A DNA stretch of 64,000 nt from Mycobacterium sp. EPa45 (GTDB lineage Bacteria; Actinomycetota; Actinomycetes; Mycobacteriales; Mycobacteriaceae). A program made the position numbers and the translations under genes. The notes under the pieces were generated by a model. It was not told the DNA's origin. It did not search any database and saw nothing but the letters and a program-made list of their open reading frames with translations. Position 1 is the stretch's first letter. The number at the start of each line of letters is the position of its first letter. Positions 36,421 to 47,526 of the stretch are shown here, piece by piece. The stretch spans positions 1,302,001 to 1,366,000 of the forward strand of contig NZ_CP011773.1 in the NCBI RefSeq assembly GCF_001021385.1, written 5' to 3'.

Positions 36421-37815
36421 ATGCGAATCGCGTCGCACATCAGCGAGCTGATCGGGAACACCCCACTGGTCCAACTGAACTCTGTCGTGCCCGAGGGTTC
36501 GGGGATCGTCGCGGCCAAGATCGAGTACGTCAATCCCGGCGGTAGCGCCAAGGACCGCATCGCCGTGAAGATGATCGACGCCGCGGAGGCCAGCGGCGAA
36601 CTGAAGCCCGGCGGAACGATCGTCGAACCCACCTCCGGCAACACCGGCGTCGGCCTGGCCCTCGTCGCGCAGCGGCGCGGTTACAAGTGCATCTTCGTCT
36701 GCCCGGACAAGGTCAGTGAAGACAAGCGGAACGTGTTGCGCGCCTACGGCGCCGAGGTCGTCGTCTGCCCGACAGCCGTGGCCCCGGACGATCCGGACAG
36801 CTACTACAGCGTCTCCAACCGGCTGGTCACCGAGATCGAGGGCGCGTGGAAGCCCGACCAGTACTCCAACCCGATGGGGCCGGCCAGCCACTACGAGTCG
36901 ACCGGCCCGGAGATCTGGGCCGATACCGACGGCAAGGTGACGCACTTCGTCGCTGGCGTCGGCACCGGCGGCACCATCACCGGCGCCGGGCGGTACCTCA
37001 AGGAGGTATCCGGCGGGAAGGTGAAGATCATCGGCGCCGACCCGGAGGGCTCGGTCTACTCCGGCGGCACCGGACGCCCCTATCTGGTGGAGGGTGTCGG
37101 CGAGGACTTCTGGCCCGCTGCGTACGACCCGGCTGTGCCGGACGAGATCATCGCGGTCTCCGACGCCGACTCCTTCGACATGACCCGTCGGTTGGCCAGG
37201 GAAGAGGCCCTGCTGGTCGGCGGCTCCTGCGGCATGGCCGTCGTCGCCGCGATCAAGGTCGCCCAGGAGGCCGGGCCCGATTCGGTGGTCGTGGTGCTGC
37301 TGCCCGACGGTGGCCGCGGCTACCTGTCGAAGATCTTCAACGACGGCTGGATGTCGTCCTACGGGTTCCTGCGCAGCCGCCTGGACGGTTCGGTGGTCGA
37401 GCCGACCGTCGGCGACGTGCTGCGCGGCAAATCGGGGGCGCTGCCCGACCTGGTGCACACCCACCCGTCGGAAACCGTGCGCGACGCCATCGGCATCCTG
37501 CGCGAGTACGGCGTCTCCCAGATGCCCGTCGTCGGTGCCGAACCTCCGGTGATGGCCGGCGAAGTGGCCGGCAGCGTGTCGGAGCGGGAGCTGCTCTCCG
37601 CGGTGTTCGAGGGACGGGCCAAGCTTGCCGACGCGGTGTCGGTGCACATGAGTCCGCCGCTGCCGCTGATCGGCGCGGGGGAGTTGGTCAGCGCGGCAGC
37701 CAAGGCGCTCGGCGAACGGGATGCGCTGATGGTCGTCGAGGAGGGCAAGCCCGTCGGCGTCATCACCCGCCATGATCTGCTGGGCTTCCTGTCCGACGGG
37801 CCGCGCCGACGGTGA
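36421..37815 (+). CDS. cbs: cystathionine beta-synthase
   Basis: 464 residues. The PLP-dependent domain (about 1-320) has the Schiff-base Lys in GGSAKDR, the substrate loop EPTSGNTGVGLA and the phosphate loop GTGGTITG. Two CBS motifs follow (about 340-460). It condenses serine (or O-acetylserine) with homocysteine to give cystathionine, the first step of reverse transsulfuration. Unlike human CBS there is no heme-binding N-terminus. metB lies 1.4 kb downstream on the same strand. Confidence 0.96.
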   Translation: MRIASHISELIGNTPLVQLNSVVPEGSGIVAAKIEYVNPGGSAKDRIAVKMIDAAEASGELKPGGTIVEPTSGNTGVGLALVAQRRGYKCIFVCPDKVSEDKRNVLRAYGAEVVVCPTAVAPDDPDSYYSVSNRLVTEIEGAWKPDQYSNPMGPASHYESTGPEIWADTDGKVTHFVAGVGTGGTITGAGRYLKEVSGGKVKIIGADPEGSVYSGGTGRPYLVEGVGEDFWPAAYDPAVPDEIIAVSDADSFDMTRRLAREEALLVGGSCGMAVVAAIKVAQEAGPDSVVVVLLPDGGRGYLSKIFNDGWMSSYGFLRSRLDGSVVEPTVGDVLRGKSGALPDLVHTHPSETVRDAIGILREYGVSQMPVVGAEPPVMAGEVAGSVSERELLSAVFEGRAKLADAVSVHMSPPLPLIGAGELVSAAAKALGERDALMVVEEGKPVGVITRHDLLGFLSDGPRRR

Positions 37816-37838
37816 AGTAGTTACTCGGGCAAATTCTT

Positions 37839-37920
37839 TAAAGCGGCATATTGCGCTCAGATGAAGATTGCGCTTTGCCGCGATACGCAGGTTTCTCTCA
37901 GGTACATTTAGGCCGCTTTA
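37839..37920. promoter_or_regulatory. inverted and direct repeats upstream of pra
   Basis: TAAAGCGGC (37839-37847) and GCCGCTTTA (37912-37920) are perfect 9-bp inverted arms 64 nt apart, and ATTGCGCT occurs twice between them (37850-37857, 37867-37874). TACATT (37903-37908) is a good -10 hexamer. They fill the gap between cbs and the RDD gene. Confidence 0.5.
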
Positions 37921-37953
37921 TCCCAGGTGATCTCCGTCGAACTGGAAGGCGCC

Positions 37954-38601
37954 ATGACCGAACAACCGCCAGGTCCCCCGCCGGGGAACTACCCGCCGCC
38001 GCCTGCCGGGAACTACCCGCCGCCACCGCCGCCACAGGGCGGTTACGCACCGCCGCCGCCTGGCGCCGGTTTCGGCGGCCCGCCCGCGCCCGGCCAGCCG
38101 GTTCCCCAGCTGCCGCAGAGCGCCTACACGTCGTGGTTCACCCGCGTCGTCGCGTGGCTCATCGACTACATCCCGGCGTACATCATCCTGGGCATCGGCT
38201 ATGGCGTGGTGATCGGCACGACGGACACCGAATGTGTGACCGACACGTCGGAGTACGACACCGGCGCCTACTGCGCGTCGGGGACCTCGACCGCAGGCAC
38301 CGTGGCCCTGATCGTCGCCGGTCTGATCGCGGTCGCGTTCGTGGTCTGGAACCTCGGTTACCGCCAGGGCACCACCGGCTCGAGCATCGGCAAGTCCGTG
38401 ATGAAGTTCAAGGTGGTCAGCGAAAAGACCGGCCTGCCAATCGGTTTCGGCCTGTCGTTCGTGCGCGAGATCCTGTACCTGGTGGCGTCCTACATCTGCC
38501 TCGGCGTCGTGTGGTTGATCGCCGTGCTGTTCCCGCTGTGGGACAGCAAGCGCCAGACCCTGGCCGACAAGATCATGACCACCGTCTGCCTCCCTCTGTA
38601 G
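37954..38601 (+). CDS. pra: proline-rich RDD membrane protein Pra
   Basis: 215 residues. The N-terminal third is Pro/Gly-rich with repeated PGNYPPPP-type blocks; the rest is an RDD domain with about three to four membrane helices. The conserved phrase YRQGTTGSSIGKSVMKFKVVSEKTG and the ending KRQTLADKIMTTVCLPL are typical. ATG 37954 has GGAAGG just upstream. Mycobacterial Pra is known as a proline-rich surface antigen; its biochemical role is not known. The next gene is its tandem duplicate. Confidence 0.9.
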   Translation: MTEQPPGPPPGNYPPPPAGNYPPPPPPQGGYAPPPPGAGFGGPPAPGQPVPQLPQSAYTSWFTRVVAWLIDYIPAYIILGIGYGVVIGTTDTECVTDTSEYDTGAYCASGTSTAGTVALIVAGLIAVAFVVWNLGYRQGTTGSSIGKSVMKFKVVSEKTGLPIGFGLSFVREILYLVASYICLGVVWLIAVLFPLWDSKRQTLADKIMTTVCLPL

Positions 38602-38614
38602 ACAAGGACTTTCG

Positions 38615-39205
38615 ATGACGCAGCCTCCTCCTCCCCCCGGCAACTACCCGCCCCCTCCGCCGGGCAACTATCCGCCGCCGCCTCCGCCGGGCAGCTACCC
38701 GCCGCCGCCTCCGCCGGGCGCCGGTGTGCTGTCCAAGGAGGCCTACACACCGTGGATCAAGCGGGTCGGCGCCTGGATCATCGACGTGATCCCGATCGCG
38801 ATCCTGTCCGGAGTAGGACAGGGCCTGATGGTGGCCACCGGTGAGAACAACTGCACCTCGAGCAGCGTCGACAACAGCTATGGCGTGTACTGCACGTCGC
38901 AGCCGTCGACGCTGGGGCTGATCCTGTCGTTCGTGTTCGGCCTCGCCAGCCTGGCGTTCGCGCTGTGGAACTACGGCTACCGCCAGGGCACCACCGGGTC
39001 GAGCATCGGCAAGTCGGTCCTGAAGTTCAAGGTGATCAGCGAAAAGACCGGTCAGCCGATCGGTTTCGGGTTGTCGATCGTGCGCCAGATCGCGCACTTC
39101 GTGGACGCGATCATCTGCTACATCGGCTACCTGTTCCCGTTGTGGGATGCCAAGCGGCAGACGCTCGCCGATAAAATCATGACGACGGTGTGCGTGCCGC
39201 TCTGA
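38615..39205 (+). CDS. second RDD protein, tandem paralogue of Pra
   Basis: 196 residues, starting 13 bp after pra. It begins with a run of Pro/Gly/Tyr blocks (GNYPPPPPG repeated), then an RDD domain whose segment YRQGTTGSSIGKSVLKFKVISEKTGQPIGFGLSIVRQI is nearly the same as in Pra, with the first helix and extracellular loop (ENNCTSSS...YCTSQPS) more diverged. A recent tandem duplication is likely. AAGGAC precedes ATG 38615. Confidence 0.92.
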   Translation: MTQPPPPPGNYPPPPPGNYPPPPPPGSYPPPPPPGAGVLSKEAYTPWIKRVGAWIIDVIPIAILSGVGQGLMVATGENNCTSSSVDNSYGVYCTSQPSTLGLILSFVFGLASLAFALWNYGYRQGTTGSSIGKSVLKFKVISEKTGQPIGFGLSIVRQIAHFVDAIICYIGYLFPLWDAKRQTLADKIMTTVCVPL

Positions 39206-39232
39206 CGTCGCGAGCCGATAGGCTCGAAACCG

Positions 39233-40405
39233 ATGAGTGAGCAGCGCAGCGCAGCCGACCGGCACCGGGCACAGGGGTTCGCGACCAGGGCCATCCACGC
39301 CGGGTACCGTCCCGACCCCGCGACCGGTGCGGTCAACGCGCCGATCTACGCCAGCAGTACGTTCGCCCAGGACGGCGTCGGCGGCCTTCGTGGTGGATAC
39401 GAGTATGCGCGGACCGGGAACCCGACCAGGGCGGCGCTGGAGGCGGTGCTCGCCGCGGTCGAAGACGGCACGTTCGGGCGGGCGTTCAGTTCTGGCATGG
39501 CCGCCACCGACTGTGCGTTGCGCGCGGTGCTGCGTCCCGGTGACCACGTCGTCATTCCCGACGACGCCTACGGCGGCACGTTCCGGCTCATCGACAAGGT
39601 GTTCACCCAGTGGGGAGTCGCCCATACCCCGGTGGCGTTGTCCGACCTCGGCGCGGTCCGCGCGGCGATCACTCCCGACACCAAGCTGATCTGGGTGGAG
39701 ACCCCCACCAATCCGCTGCTGTCGATCGCCGACGTCACGGCGATCGCTGAAATCGCGGCGGCCGCCGGCCAGAAAGTCTTGGTGGACAACACCTTCGCCT
39801 CACCGGCGCTACAGCAGCCGCTGAACCTCGGTGCCGACATCGTGCTGCACTCGACGACGAAATACATCGGCGGGCATTCCGACGTCGTCGGTGGCGCGCT
39901 GGTCACCAACGACGAGGAACTCGACACCAAGTTCGCCTTCCTGCAGAACGGTGCCGGCGCGGTGCCGGGCCCGTTCGATGCGTATCTGACCATGCGCGGT
40001 CTGAAGACCCTCGAGTTGCGGATGCAGCGGCACAGCTCCAACGCCGCTCGGGTGGCGGAATTCCTGTCCGAGCATGACGCGGTAAGCCAGGTCCTCTATC
40101 CCGGTCTGTCGTCGCATCCCGGCCACGCGGTGGCCGCGCGGCAGATGAGCGGATTCGGTGGCATGGTGTCGGTGCGGATGCGCGGCGGTATCGAGGCGGC
40201 GCGCCGGTTGTGCTCGCGCACTGAGGTTTTCATTCTCGCGGAGTCGCTGGGCGGGGTCGAGTCGCTGATCGAACATCCCGGTGCCATGACGCACGCGTCG
40301 ACGGCGGGATCGCAGCTCGAGGTGCCCGACGATCTGGTTCGCCTCTCGGTGGGGATCGAGGATCCGGCAGACCTGCTCGGCGACCTCGAGCAAGCCCTAA
40401 ACTAG
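39233..40405 (+). CDS. metB: cystathionine gamma-synthase
   Basis: 390 residues of the Cys/Met-metabolism PLP-dependent family. The PLP Lys lies in the HSTTKYIGGHSDVVGG region, with AFSSGMAATDC and WVETPTNPL loops conserved. It joins O-succinyl- or O-acetylhomoserine to cysteine, or cleaves cystathionine in the reverse path. TAGGCT (39219-39224) lies 8 nt before the ATG, so a leaderless transcript is possible. Its end overlaps the convergent GPP34 gene by 9 bp. Confidence 0.95.
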   Translation: MSEQRSAADRHRAQGFATRAIHAGYRPDPATGAVNAPIYASSTFAQDGVGGLRGGYEYARTGNPTRAALEAVLAAVEDGTFGRAFSSGMAATDCALRAVLRPGDHVVIPDDAYGGTFRLIDKVFTQWGVAHTPVALSDLGAVRAAITPDTKLIWVETPTNPLLSIADVTAIAEIAAAAGQKVLVDNTFASPALQQPLNLGADIVLHSTTKYIGGHSDVVGGALVTNDEELDTKFAFLQNGAGAVPGPFDAYLTMRGLKTLELRMQRHSSNAARVAEFLSEHDAVSQVLYPGLSSHPGHAVAARQMSGFGGMVSVRMRGGIEAARRLCSRTEVFILAESLGGVESLIEHPGAMTHASTAGSQLEVPDDLVRLSVGIEDPADLLGDLEQALN

Positions 40406-41056
40406 CGCGTACCGCACTGCGGCGGTGGTCACCGCCAAATTGACCTCAGCCATCTTGGTGTCGTCCACCCATGTGCCGCTTGCGATTTCGCTTGCCCGGT
40501 CAACGACCCAGTGCCAGCCGCGGTCGTTGAGGCTCAACACCGCGCCGAGCCCGCCGATGGTGTGCAGCAGCGAGACGATCGTCGCCGTCGCGGGATCGGG
40601 ACAGGTGCCGTCGAACAGCGTCGACAACATCGCCGACCGGGCCGCATCCACCCGCGCGCGGCTGGCCAGCGGCCAGGCGTAGGAGTTGCGGCGAAACCGA
40701 TTCTGCGACAACGCAATCTGATGCACCTGGCCGGTGCGCAGCAACTGATCGATGACCCGGTCCTCGGTGTGCTTGCGCAGCTTGTTGATCGCGGCGCTGG
40801 GCGTCACCGGTGCCTCGTGGAGCAGGCTCAGCGCTGGACGCACCACGGGATCCAGTGGTGGCGGCCCGGCGAGTGCGACCAGGTGATCGGGCGGGACCGG
40901 TTCACCCGGCAGCGCAGGCCGGACCCGGCAGTCGTAGGCCAGATCCAACAAGACCGCGGCGGCCAGTAGCCGTTGCAGCAGGCTCGGCTCCACGGCCGGC
41001 TGTGCCGCACCGTTGTCGAGCAGCAGCAGTAGAAGGTCTTCTGCGATGCGCGCCAC
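40397..41056 (-). CDS. GPP34 (GOLPH3/Vps74-like) family protein
   Basis: A 219-residue all-helical protein of the GPP34 family, known in yeast and animals as the phosphoinositide-binding Golgi protein Vps74/GOLPH3 and widespread but uncharacterised in actinobacteria. Supporting segments: MARIAEDLLLLLLDNG opening helix, LLQRLLAAAVLLDLA, INKLRKHTEDRVIDQLLRTGQV, RRNSYAWPL and the final VNLAVTTAAVRYALV. No signal or membrane segment. It lies between metB and greA. Role unknown. Confidence 0.85.
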   Translation of the reverse strand: MARIAEDLLLLLLDNGAAQPAVEPSLLQRLLAAAVLLDLAYDCRVRPALPGEPVPPDHLVALAGPPPLDPVVRPALSLLHEAPVTPSAAINKLRKHTEDRVIDQLLRTGQVHQIALSQNRFRRNSYAWPLASRARVDAARSAMLSTLFDGTCPDPATATIVSLLHTIGGLGAVLSLNDRGWHWVVDRASEIASGTWVDDTKMAEVNLAVTTAAVRYALV

Positions 41057-41067
41057 GCGCGAGGGGG

Positions 41068-41562
41068 TTACGAGTGGTAGGGCTCGGCGCTGACCAGCGT
41101 GACCTTGACGGTCTTGCCGCTGGGTACCGCGTACTCGCGGGTGTCGCCGACCTTGGCGTTGAGCAGAGCAGCGCCCAGCGGGGAGTTGGGCGAGTAGACC
41201 TCGAGCTTGTCGTGGTCGATGCCCTCCTGGCGGGTGGCGATCAGGAAGGTCTCGGTATCGGACTCGTCGCCGTCGTAGTAGACCTTGACCACCGAGCCGG
41301 GCAGCGCGACACCGGACTGCTTGGGTGCTTCGCCGACCTTGGCGGTGTTGAGCAGCTCCTGCAGCTGGCGGATGCGCGCTTCCTGCTGGCCCTGCTCCTC
41401 GCGCGCGGCGTGGTAGCCGCCATTCTCGCGCAGGTCGCCTTCTTCGCGACGGTCGTTGATCTCGGCGGCGATGACCGGACGATTGGCGATCAACTGATCC
41501 AGCTCGGTCTTGAGCCGGTCATACGACTCTTGGGTAAGCCAAGTCACCTGGGTGTCGGTCAT
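41068..41562 (-). CDS. greA: transcription elongation factor GreA
   Basis: 164 residues: an N-terminal coiled coil (about 1-80, [21 protein letters not shown]) whose tip carries the acidic pair (EEGDLREN) that stimulates RNA polymerase to cleave backtracked RNA, and a C-terminal FKBP-like GreA/B domain ending [11 protein letters not shown]. The GPP34 gene follows 11 bp downstream on the same strand, so the two may be co-transcribed. Confidence 0.96.
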   Translation of the reverse strand: MTDTQVTWLTQESYDRLKTELDQLIANRPVIAAEINDRREEGDLRENGGYHAAREEQGQQEARIRQLQELLNTAKVGEAPKQSGVALPGSVVKVYYDGDESDTETFLIATRQEGIDHDKLEVYSPNSPLGAALLNAKVGDTREYAVPSGKTVKVTLVSAEPYHS

Positions 41563-41691
41563 CTGGTCGCGCTCCTCATTCGTTGGTTCCGCGCATGTTG
41601 GCGTTGCAGTCTGTTGTTGCTGCCGGGAAAGTGCGGATCACTCCGCGTGTATTGCCGTCGAAGAGCTGCGAGCAAACGCGCTAATGAAGCA

Positions 41692-41720
41692 ATACACGGC
41701 TCCCAGCAGGAACCGTGTAT
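41692..41720. terminator. imperfect hairpin between DUF4307 and greA
   Basis: ATACACGG (41692-41699) with CCGTGTAT (41713-41720), plus an inner TCC/GGA pair after one mismatch; loop CAGCA. It lies downstream of the DUF4307 gene on the minus strand, and may end that transcript before greA. Confidence 0.5.
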
Positions 41721-41794
41721 CGACCAAGTCTACCACCGCGAGGACAGCCGCCCTTCATGCTTTCGCAGTTCCGTGTTAGTGGTTCGGTCGCCGG

Positions 41795-42229
41795 TCAGGG
41801 CGCGACGAGATAGCCGGGAACGTCGTTTCCGCAGCCGTAAATATCGCCGACGAACGGTCGTTTGTACGACTTCACAACGGTGGTGACCTGCACGGTCTCC
41901 TCCGACGACGGCGGCACCAGAATTTCTCGCCGGCCGGTTTCGGCGCCGTCGTGAGAACGAACTCGGACGATGCAGTGCGCCGGCTGGGACGGGTCCTTTC
42001 GGGTCACGCTGATCGTCACCGAGACGGTGTGGTCGTCAGTGACCTGATACGCGGCGATCTTGCCTTCCACGTCGTTGCCCTCGAAACGCTGGTAAGCGAT
42101 CAGAGCGAGTACGACGCCGGCGGCCAGAACCAGGACACCCAGCGCGAACGCCACCCGCCGCCGGGCGGCCGGCGCCAGGCGGGTGCGCCCGTAGCGCGAC
42201 TCGGGGAGCTGCGGCGGGCTGGCGGTCAT
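41795..42229 (-). CDS. DUF4307 membrane protein (Rv1081c-like)
   Basis: 144 residues. One transmembrane helix near the N-terminus (VAFALGVLVLAAGVVLALIAY) and an extracytoplasmic beta-rich DUF4307 domain with two Cys (AHCIVRVR, IYGCGNDVPGY). It is the usual neighbour of mca and greA in mycobacteria. Function unknown. ATG 42229 chosen for normal length. Confidence 0.88.
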   Translation of the reverse strand: MTASPPQLPESRYGRTRLAPAARRRVAFALGVLVLAAGVVLALIAYQRFEGNDVEGKIAAYQVTDDHTVSVTISVTRKDPSQPAHCIVRVRSHDGAETGRREILVPPSSEETVQVTTVVKSYKRPFVGDIYGCGNDVPGYLVAP

Positions 42230-42369
42230 GAGTTTGGGATGAGTCTCTCGTCGGCAGGCATCGATTGGGGGTATCCACACCCCGAATGGAACTATTGGAC
42301 TATAGGGCGCGCCGCAGCTGTTACATCAGCAGGTAAGCCCGATGACGACACAGTGAGTACAGGGGAGAA

Positions 42370-43242
42370 GTGACCGAACTGCGGTTGATGGCCGTGCACG
42401 CCCACCCGGACGACGAGTCCAGTAAGGGCGCCGCCACCCTTGCCCGTTACGCCTCCGAAGGCCACCGGGTCATGGTGGTGACCCTGACCGGCGGCGAGCG
42501 CGGCGACATCCTCAATCCGGCGATGGACCTGCCCGAGGTGCGGGGCCGGATCGCCGACATCCGTCGCGACGAGATGGCCCGGGCCGCGGAAATCCTGGGA
42601 GTGGAACACAAGTGGCTTGGGTTCGTGGATTCCGGGCTGCCCGAGGGGGACCCGCTCCCGCCGCTGCCCGACGGCTGTTTCGCGCTGGTTCCGCTGGAGC
42701 AGCCGGTTGGCGAACTGGTGAAGCTGATCCGAGAATTCCGCCCGCACGTCGTGACCACCTATGACGAGAACGGCGGCTATCCGCACCCGGATCACATTCG
42801 CTGCCATCAGGTTTCGGTGGCCGCCTACGAAGCTGCCGCCGACCACCGGCTGTATCCGGACGCCGGCGAGCCCTGGGCGGTGAGCAAGCTCTACTACAAC
42901 CACGGCTTCTTGCGCGCCCGGCTGCAGCTGCTGCAGGACGAGTTCGCCAAGCACGGCCAGGAGGGTCCGTTCGCCGACTGGCTGAAGAAGTGGGATCCCG
43001 AGATCGACATCTTCTCGGGGCGGGTGACCACCCGGGTCCTGTGCTCGGAGTACTTCAACCAGCGTGACGAGGCGCTCAAAGCGCACGCCACCCAGATCGA
43101 CCCCGGCGGATTCTTCTTCGCGACGCCAATAGAGTGGCAGCAGCGGTTATGGCCTACCGAGGAGTTCGAATTGGCTCGTTCGCGGGTGCCCGTCAATCTT
43201 CCTGAAGACGACCTGTTCACCGGAATCGAGATCTTCGAGTGA
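42370..43242 (+). CDS. mca: mycothiol S-conjugate amidase
   Basis: 290 residues of the LmbE/PIG-L zinc amidase family. Zinc motif HAHPDDES near residue 10 and the third ligand in [13 protein letters not shown]. Mca cleaves mycothiol S-conjugates of toxins to a mercapturic acid and GlcN-Ins; MshB is its paralogue for mycothiol synthesis. GTG 42370 lies right after AGGGGAG. Its last base pair overlaps the start of the next gene (GTGA), a conserved arrangement with Rv1083. Confidence 0.95.
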   Translation: MTELRLMAVHAHPDDESSKGAATLARYASEGHRVMVVTLTGGERGDILNPAMDLPEVRGRIADIRRDEMARAAEILGVEHKWLGFVDSGLPEGDPLPPLPDGCFALVPLEQPVGELVKLIREFRPHVVTTYDENGGYPHPDHIRCHQVSVAAYEAAADHRLYPDAGEPWAVSKLYYNHGFLRARLQLLQDEFAKHGQEGPFADWLKKWDPEIDIFSGRVTTRVLCSEYFNQRDEALKAHATQIDPGGFFFATPIEWQQRLWPTEEFELARSRVPVNLPEDDLFTGIEIFE

Positions 43243-43515
43243 GAGACCTGTTCACGACGGCCGTGTCGATACTGGCCGATCCGCCCAAGAACACCGGCCC
43301 GGATTTCGGCAAGGCCAGCCCGTTCGGCCTGCTGATCGTCGTGATCCTGCTGATCTGCGTTTTCGTCCTGGTGTGGTCGATGAACAAGCACCTCAAGAAA
43401 CTGCCGGAAAGTTTCGACGCGACGCCTTCGCAGGACGCCGAGTCCACCGACCATCCGGTGAGCGCGACGACAGACGAGGGGGCGGCACACGAGGGTGAGG
43501 CCAAGAGACCCCCGC

Positions 43516-43532
<17 letters not shown>
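43239..43532 (+). CDS. small membrane protein (Rv1083-like)
   Basis: 97 residues with one transmembrane helix ([21 protein letters not shown]) and an acidic, disordered C-terminal tail. Starts in GTGA overlap with mca, so translation is coupled. No function known; constant neighbour of mca. Confidence 0.88.
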
Positions 43533-45516
<1,984 letters not shown>

Positions 45517-45526
45517 CGTTCCGGCC

Positions 45527-45892
45527 ATGAGCGATGCCCTCGATCTGGAAGCCCTGGTCAACCGTTACCTGAGCACCGTCGCCGCGGGCAAGGCGGCCGA
45601 CGTCGCGGCGCTGTACGCCGAGGACGCCACGCTGGAGGATCCGGTGGGGTGCGGCGAGGTCCACATCGGCAGGCAGGCCATCGAAGGCTTCTACAAGACG
45701 ATCGAGGGCGCCGAGGTGTCCTCGGAGCTGCTGGAGTTCCGCGCCGGCGGCAGCGAGGCGGCGTTTCTCTTCGCCCTGACGGTCGCCGGCGCCATGCGGA
45801 TCGACGTCATCGAGGTGATGACGTTCAACGGCGACGGTCTGGTGACGTCGATGAAGGCCTACTGGGGCCCGGAGAACGTCACGCAGCTCTGA
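45527..45892 (+). CDS. ketosteroid-isomerase-like protein (SnoaL fold)
   Basis: 121 residues. The pattern ATLEDPVGCGEVHIGRQAI matches the Asp38 region of delta5-3-ketosteroid isomerases, and MRIDVIEVMTF matches the second acidic (Asp99) segment. A Tyr in LVNRYLSTVAAG may be the third catalytic residue. It could shift a steroid double bond, in line with mycobacterial sterol use. ATG 45527, 10 bp after the previous stop, has no strong ribosome site. Confidence 0.85.
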   Translation: MSDALDLEALVNRYLSTVAAGKAADVAALYAEDATLEDPVGCGEVHIGRQAIEGFYKTIEGAEVSSELLEFRAGGSEAAFLFALTVAGAMRIDVIEVMTFNGDGLVTSMKAYWGPENVTQL

Positions 45893-45932
45893 GCGGTCCC
45901 AACGCCGGGTCGCTTCGCTCCTGCCCGCCGAG

Positions 45933-46673
45933 CTAGAAGACCGCGAACCACATCGCGATGTAGTGGCAGATCGCGGCTACCGCGGTGCAGGCGTGGAAGA
46001 ACTCGTGATGGCCGAACGTCGTCGGCCACGGGTTGGGCCACTTCAGCGCGTAGAGCACCCCGCCGACGCTGTACAGCGCGCCGCCGACGATCAGCAGCAC
46101 CAGCGCGGCAACCCCCGCGCCGTTCATGATCGGCACGATGAACCAGGCGGCCACCCACCCCAGCAGTAGATACAGCGGCACCCCGACCCACCGCGGGGCG
46201 GACGGCCAGAACATCTTGAGCAGTACGCCCGCCAGCGCCCCACCCCACACGATGCTCAGCAGGATGAGGCCGCTGCGCTCGGGCAGCGCCAGCATCGCGA
46301 ACGGGGTGTAGCTGCCCGCGATGAAGATGAAGATCATCGAATGGTCGGCGCGCTTCATCCACTTGCGCGCCGTCGCCGACTTCCAGTTGACCCGGTGGTA
46401 CGTGCCGCTGACGGCGAACATCGCGACGATCGTGATCGTGTAGACGAACGTCGAGAGCCCTGCCCGCAGACCTTCCAGCGCCCATGACACCGAGATGAGC
46501 GCGGCGCCGGCGATGAAGGCCACGACGGCGGCGTAAACGTGGATCCACCCGCGGGCGCGGGGCTTGCCGAGGAATTGGGCGGCGGCGTCGACCACCGCTT
46601 CGGGGAAGTCTTCGGCGTAATCGCGGGGCGATGGCTGCTGAGCCTCGTCGGCGGCCTCGACTCTTGCGGTCAT
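45933..46673 (-). CDS. hemolysin III / PAQR family membrane protein (Rv1085c-like)
   Basis: 246 residues, seven predicted transmembrane helices. Zinc-site residues of the PAQR superfamily are present: SGTYHRVNW (His), [10 protein letters not shown] (Asp/His) and [10 protein letters not shown] (two His). The proteins are probably membrane hydrolases or ceramidase-like; the hemolysin name is historical. ATG 46673 follows GGAGG. Confidence 0.9.
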   Translation of the reverse strand: MTARVEAADEAQQPSPRDYAEDFPEAVVDAAAQFLGKPRARGWIHVYAAVVAFIAGAALISVSWALEGLRAGLSTFVYTITIVAMFAVSGTYHRVNWKSATARKWMKRADHSMIFIFIAGSYTPFAMLALPERSGLILLSIVWGGALAGVLLKMFWPSAPRWVGVPLYLLLGWVAAWFIVPIMNGAGVAALVLLIVGGALYSVGGVLYALKWPNPWPTTFGHHEFFHACTAVAAICHYIAMWFAVF

Positions 46674-46728
46674 GTCACCTCCAATTCGCGACCGGGGGTA
46701 CCTGCTCGTCACAGTAGTCTGGTTTGTC

Positions 46729-47526
46729 GTGGAGATCATTCCGCCTCGCCTCAAGGATCCGGCCTACCGGCTCTACGAGATGCGGCTGCGCCAGGAGTTG
46801 GCGCGCTCCAAATCCCAGCTGCCCCGGCATATCGCCGTGCTGTGCGACGGCAATCGGCGCTGGGCTCGTGATGCTGGTCACGACGACGTCGCGTACGGGT
46901 ACCGGATGGGCGCGGCCAAGATCGCCGAAATGTTGCGCTGGTGTGCAGAATCCGGCATCGAGATGGCCACGGTCTACCTGTTGTCGACCGAGAACCTGCA
47001 GCGCGATCCCGACGAACTGTCGTCGCTGATCGAGATCATCACCGACGTCGTCGAACAGATCTGCGCGCCGGCCAACCGCTGGAGCGTGCGCACGGTGGGT
47101 GATCTGGAGCTGCTCGGCGAGGAGCCCGCGAAGCGGCTGCGCGACGCCGTCGACAGCACCACGCCGCTGGCGTCCACCGCCGTCTTTCACGTCAACGTCG
47201 CCGTCGGTTACGGCGGGCGGCAGGAGATCGTCGACGCCGTGCGGGCGCTGTTGAGCAAGCAGCTGGCCAACGGCGCCACCCCGGAACAGCTGATCGAAGC
47301 CGTCACGATCGAGGGCATCTCGGAGAACCTCTACACCTCGGGGCAGCCCGACCCCGATCTGGTGATCCGGACGTCGGGGGAGCAGCGGCTGTCCGGATTC
47401 CTGTTGTGGCAGAGCGCCTATTCGGAGATGTGGTTCACCGAGGCGCACTGGCCGGCGTTCCGGCGGGTGGACTTCCTTCGCGCGCTGCGCGCCTACAGCC
47501 GCAGGCATCGGCGATTCGGGATGTGA
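46729..47526 (+). CDS. short-chain Z-isoprenyl diphosphate synthase (Rv1086-like)
   Basis: 265 residues of the cis-prenyltransferase family. Catalytic Asp in [10 protein letters not shown], the [13 protein letters not shown] and [31 protein letters not shown] segments are complete. Rv1086 makes omega,E,Z-farnesyl diphosphate, the precursor used by Rv2361c for decaprenyl phosphate. Start GTG 46729 matches the Mtb N-terminus (VEIIPPRL). TAGTCT (46715-46720) lies 8 nt before it, so the mRNA is probably leaderless. The next gene overlaps its stop codon (TGATG). Confidence 0.92.
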   Translation: MEIIPPRLKDPAYRLYEMRLRQELARSKSQLPRHIAVLCDGNRRWARDAGHDDVAYGYRMGAAKIAEMLRWCAESGIEMATVYLLSTENLQRDPDELSSLIEIITDVVEQICAPANRWSVRTVGDLELLGEEPAKRLRDAVDSTTPLASTAVFHVNVAVGYGGRQEIVDAVRALLSKQLANGATPEQLIEAVTIEGISENLYTSGQPDPDLVIRTSGEQRLSGFLLWQSAYSEMWFTEAHWPAFRRVDFLRALRAYSRRHRRFGM

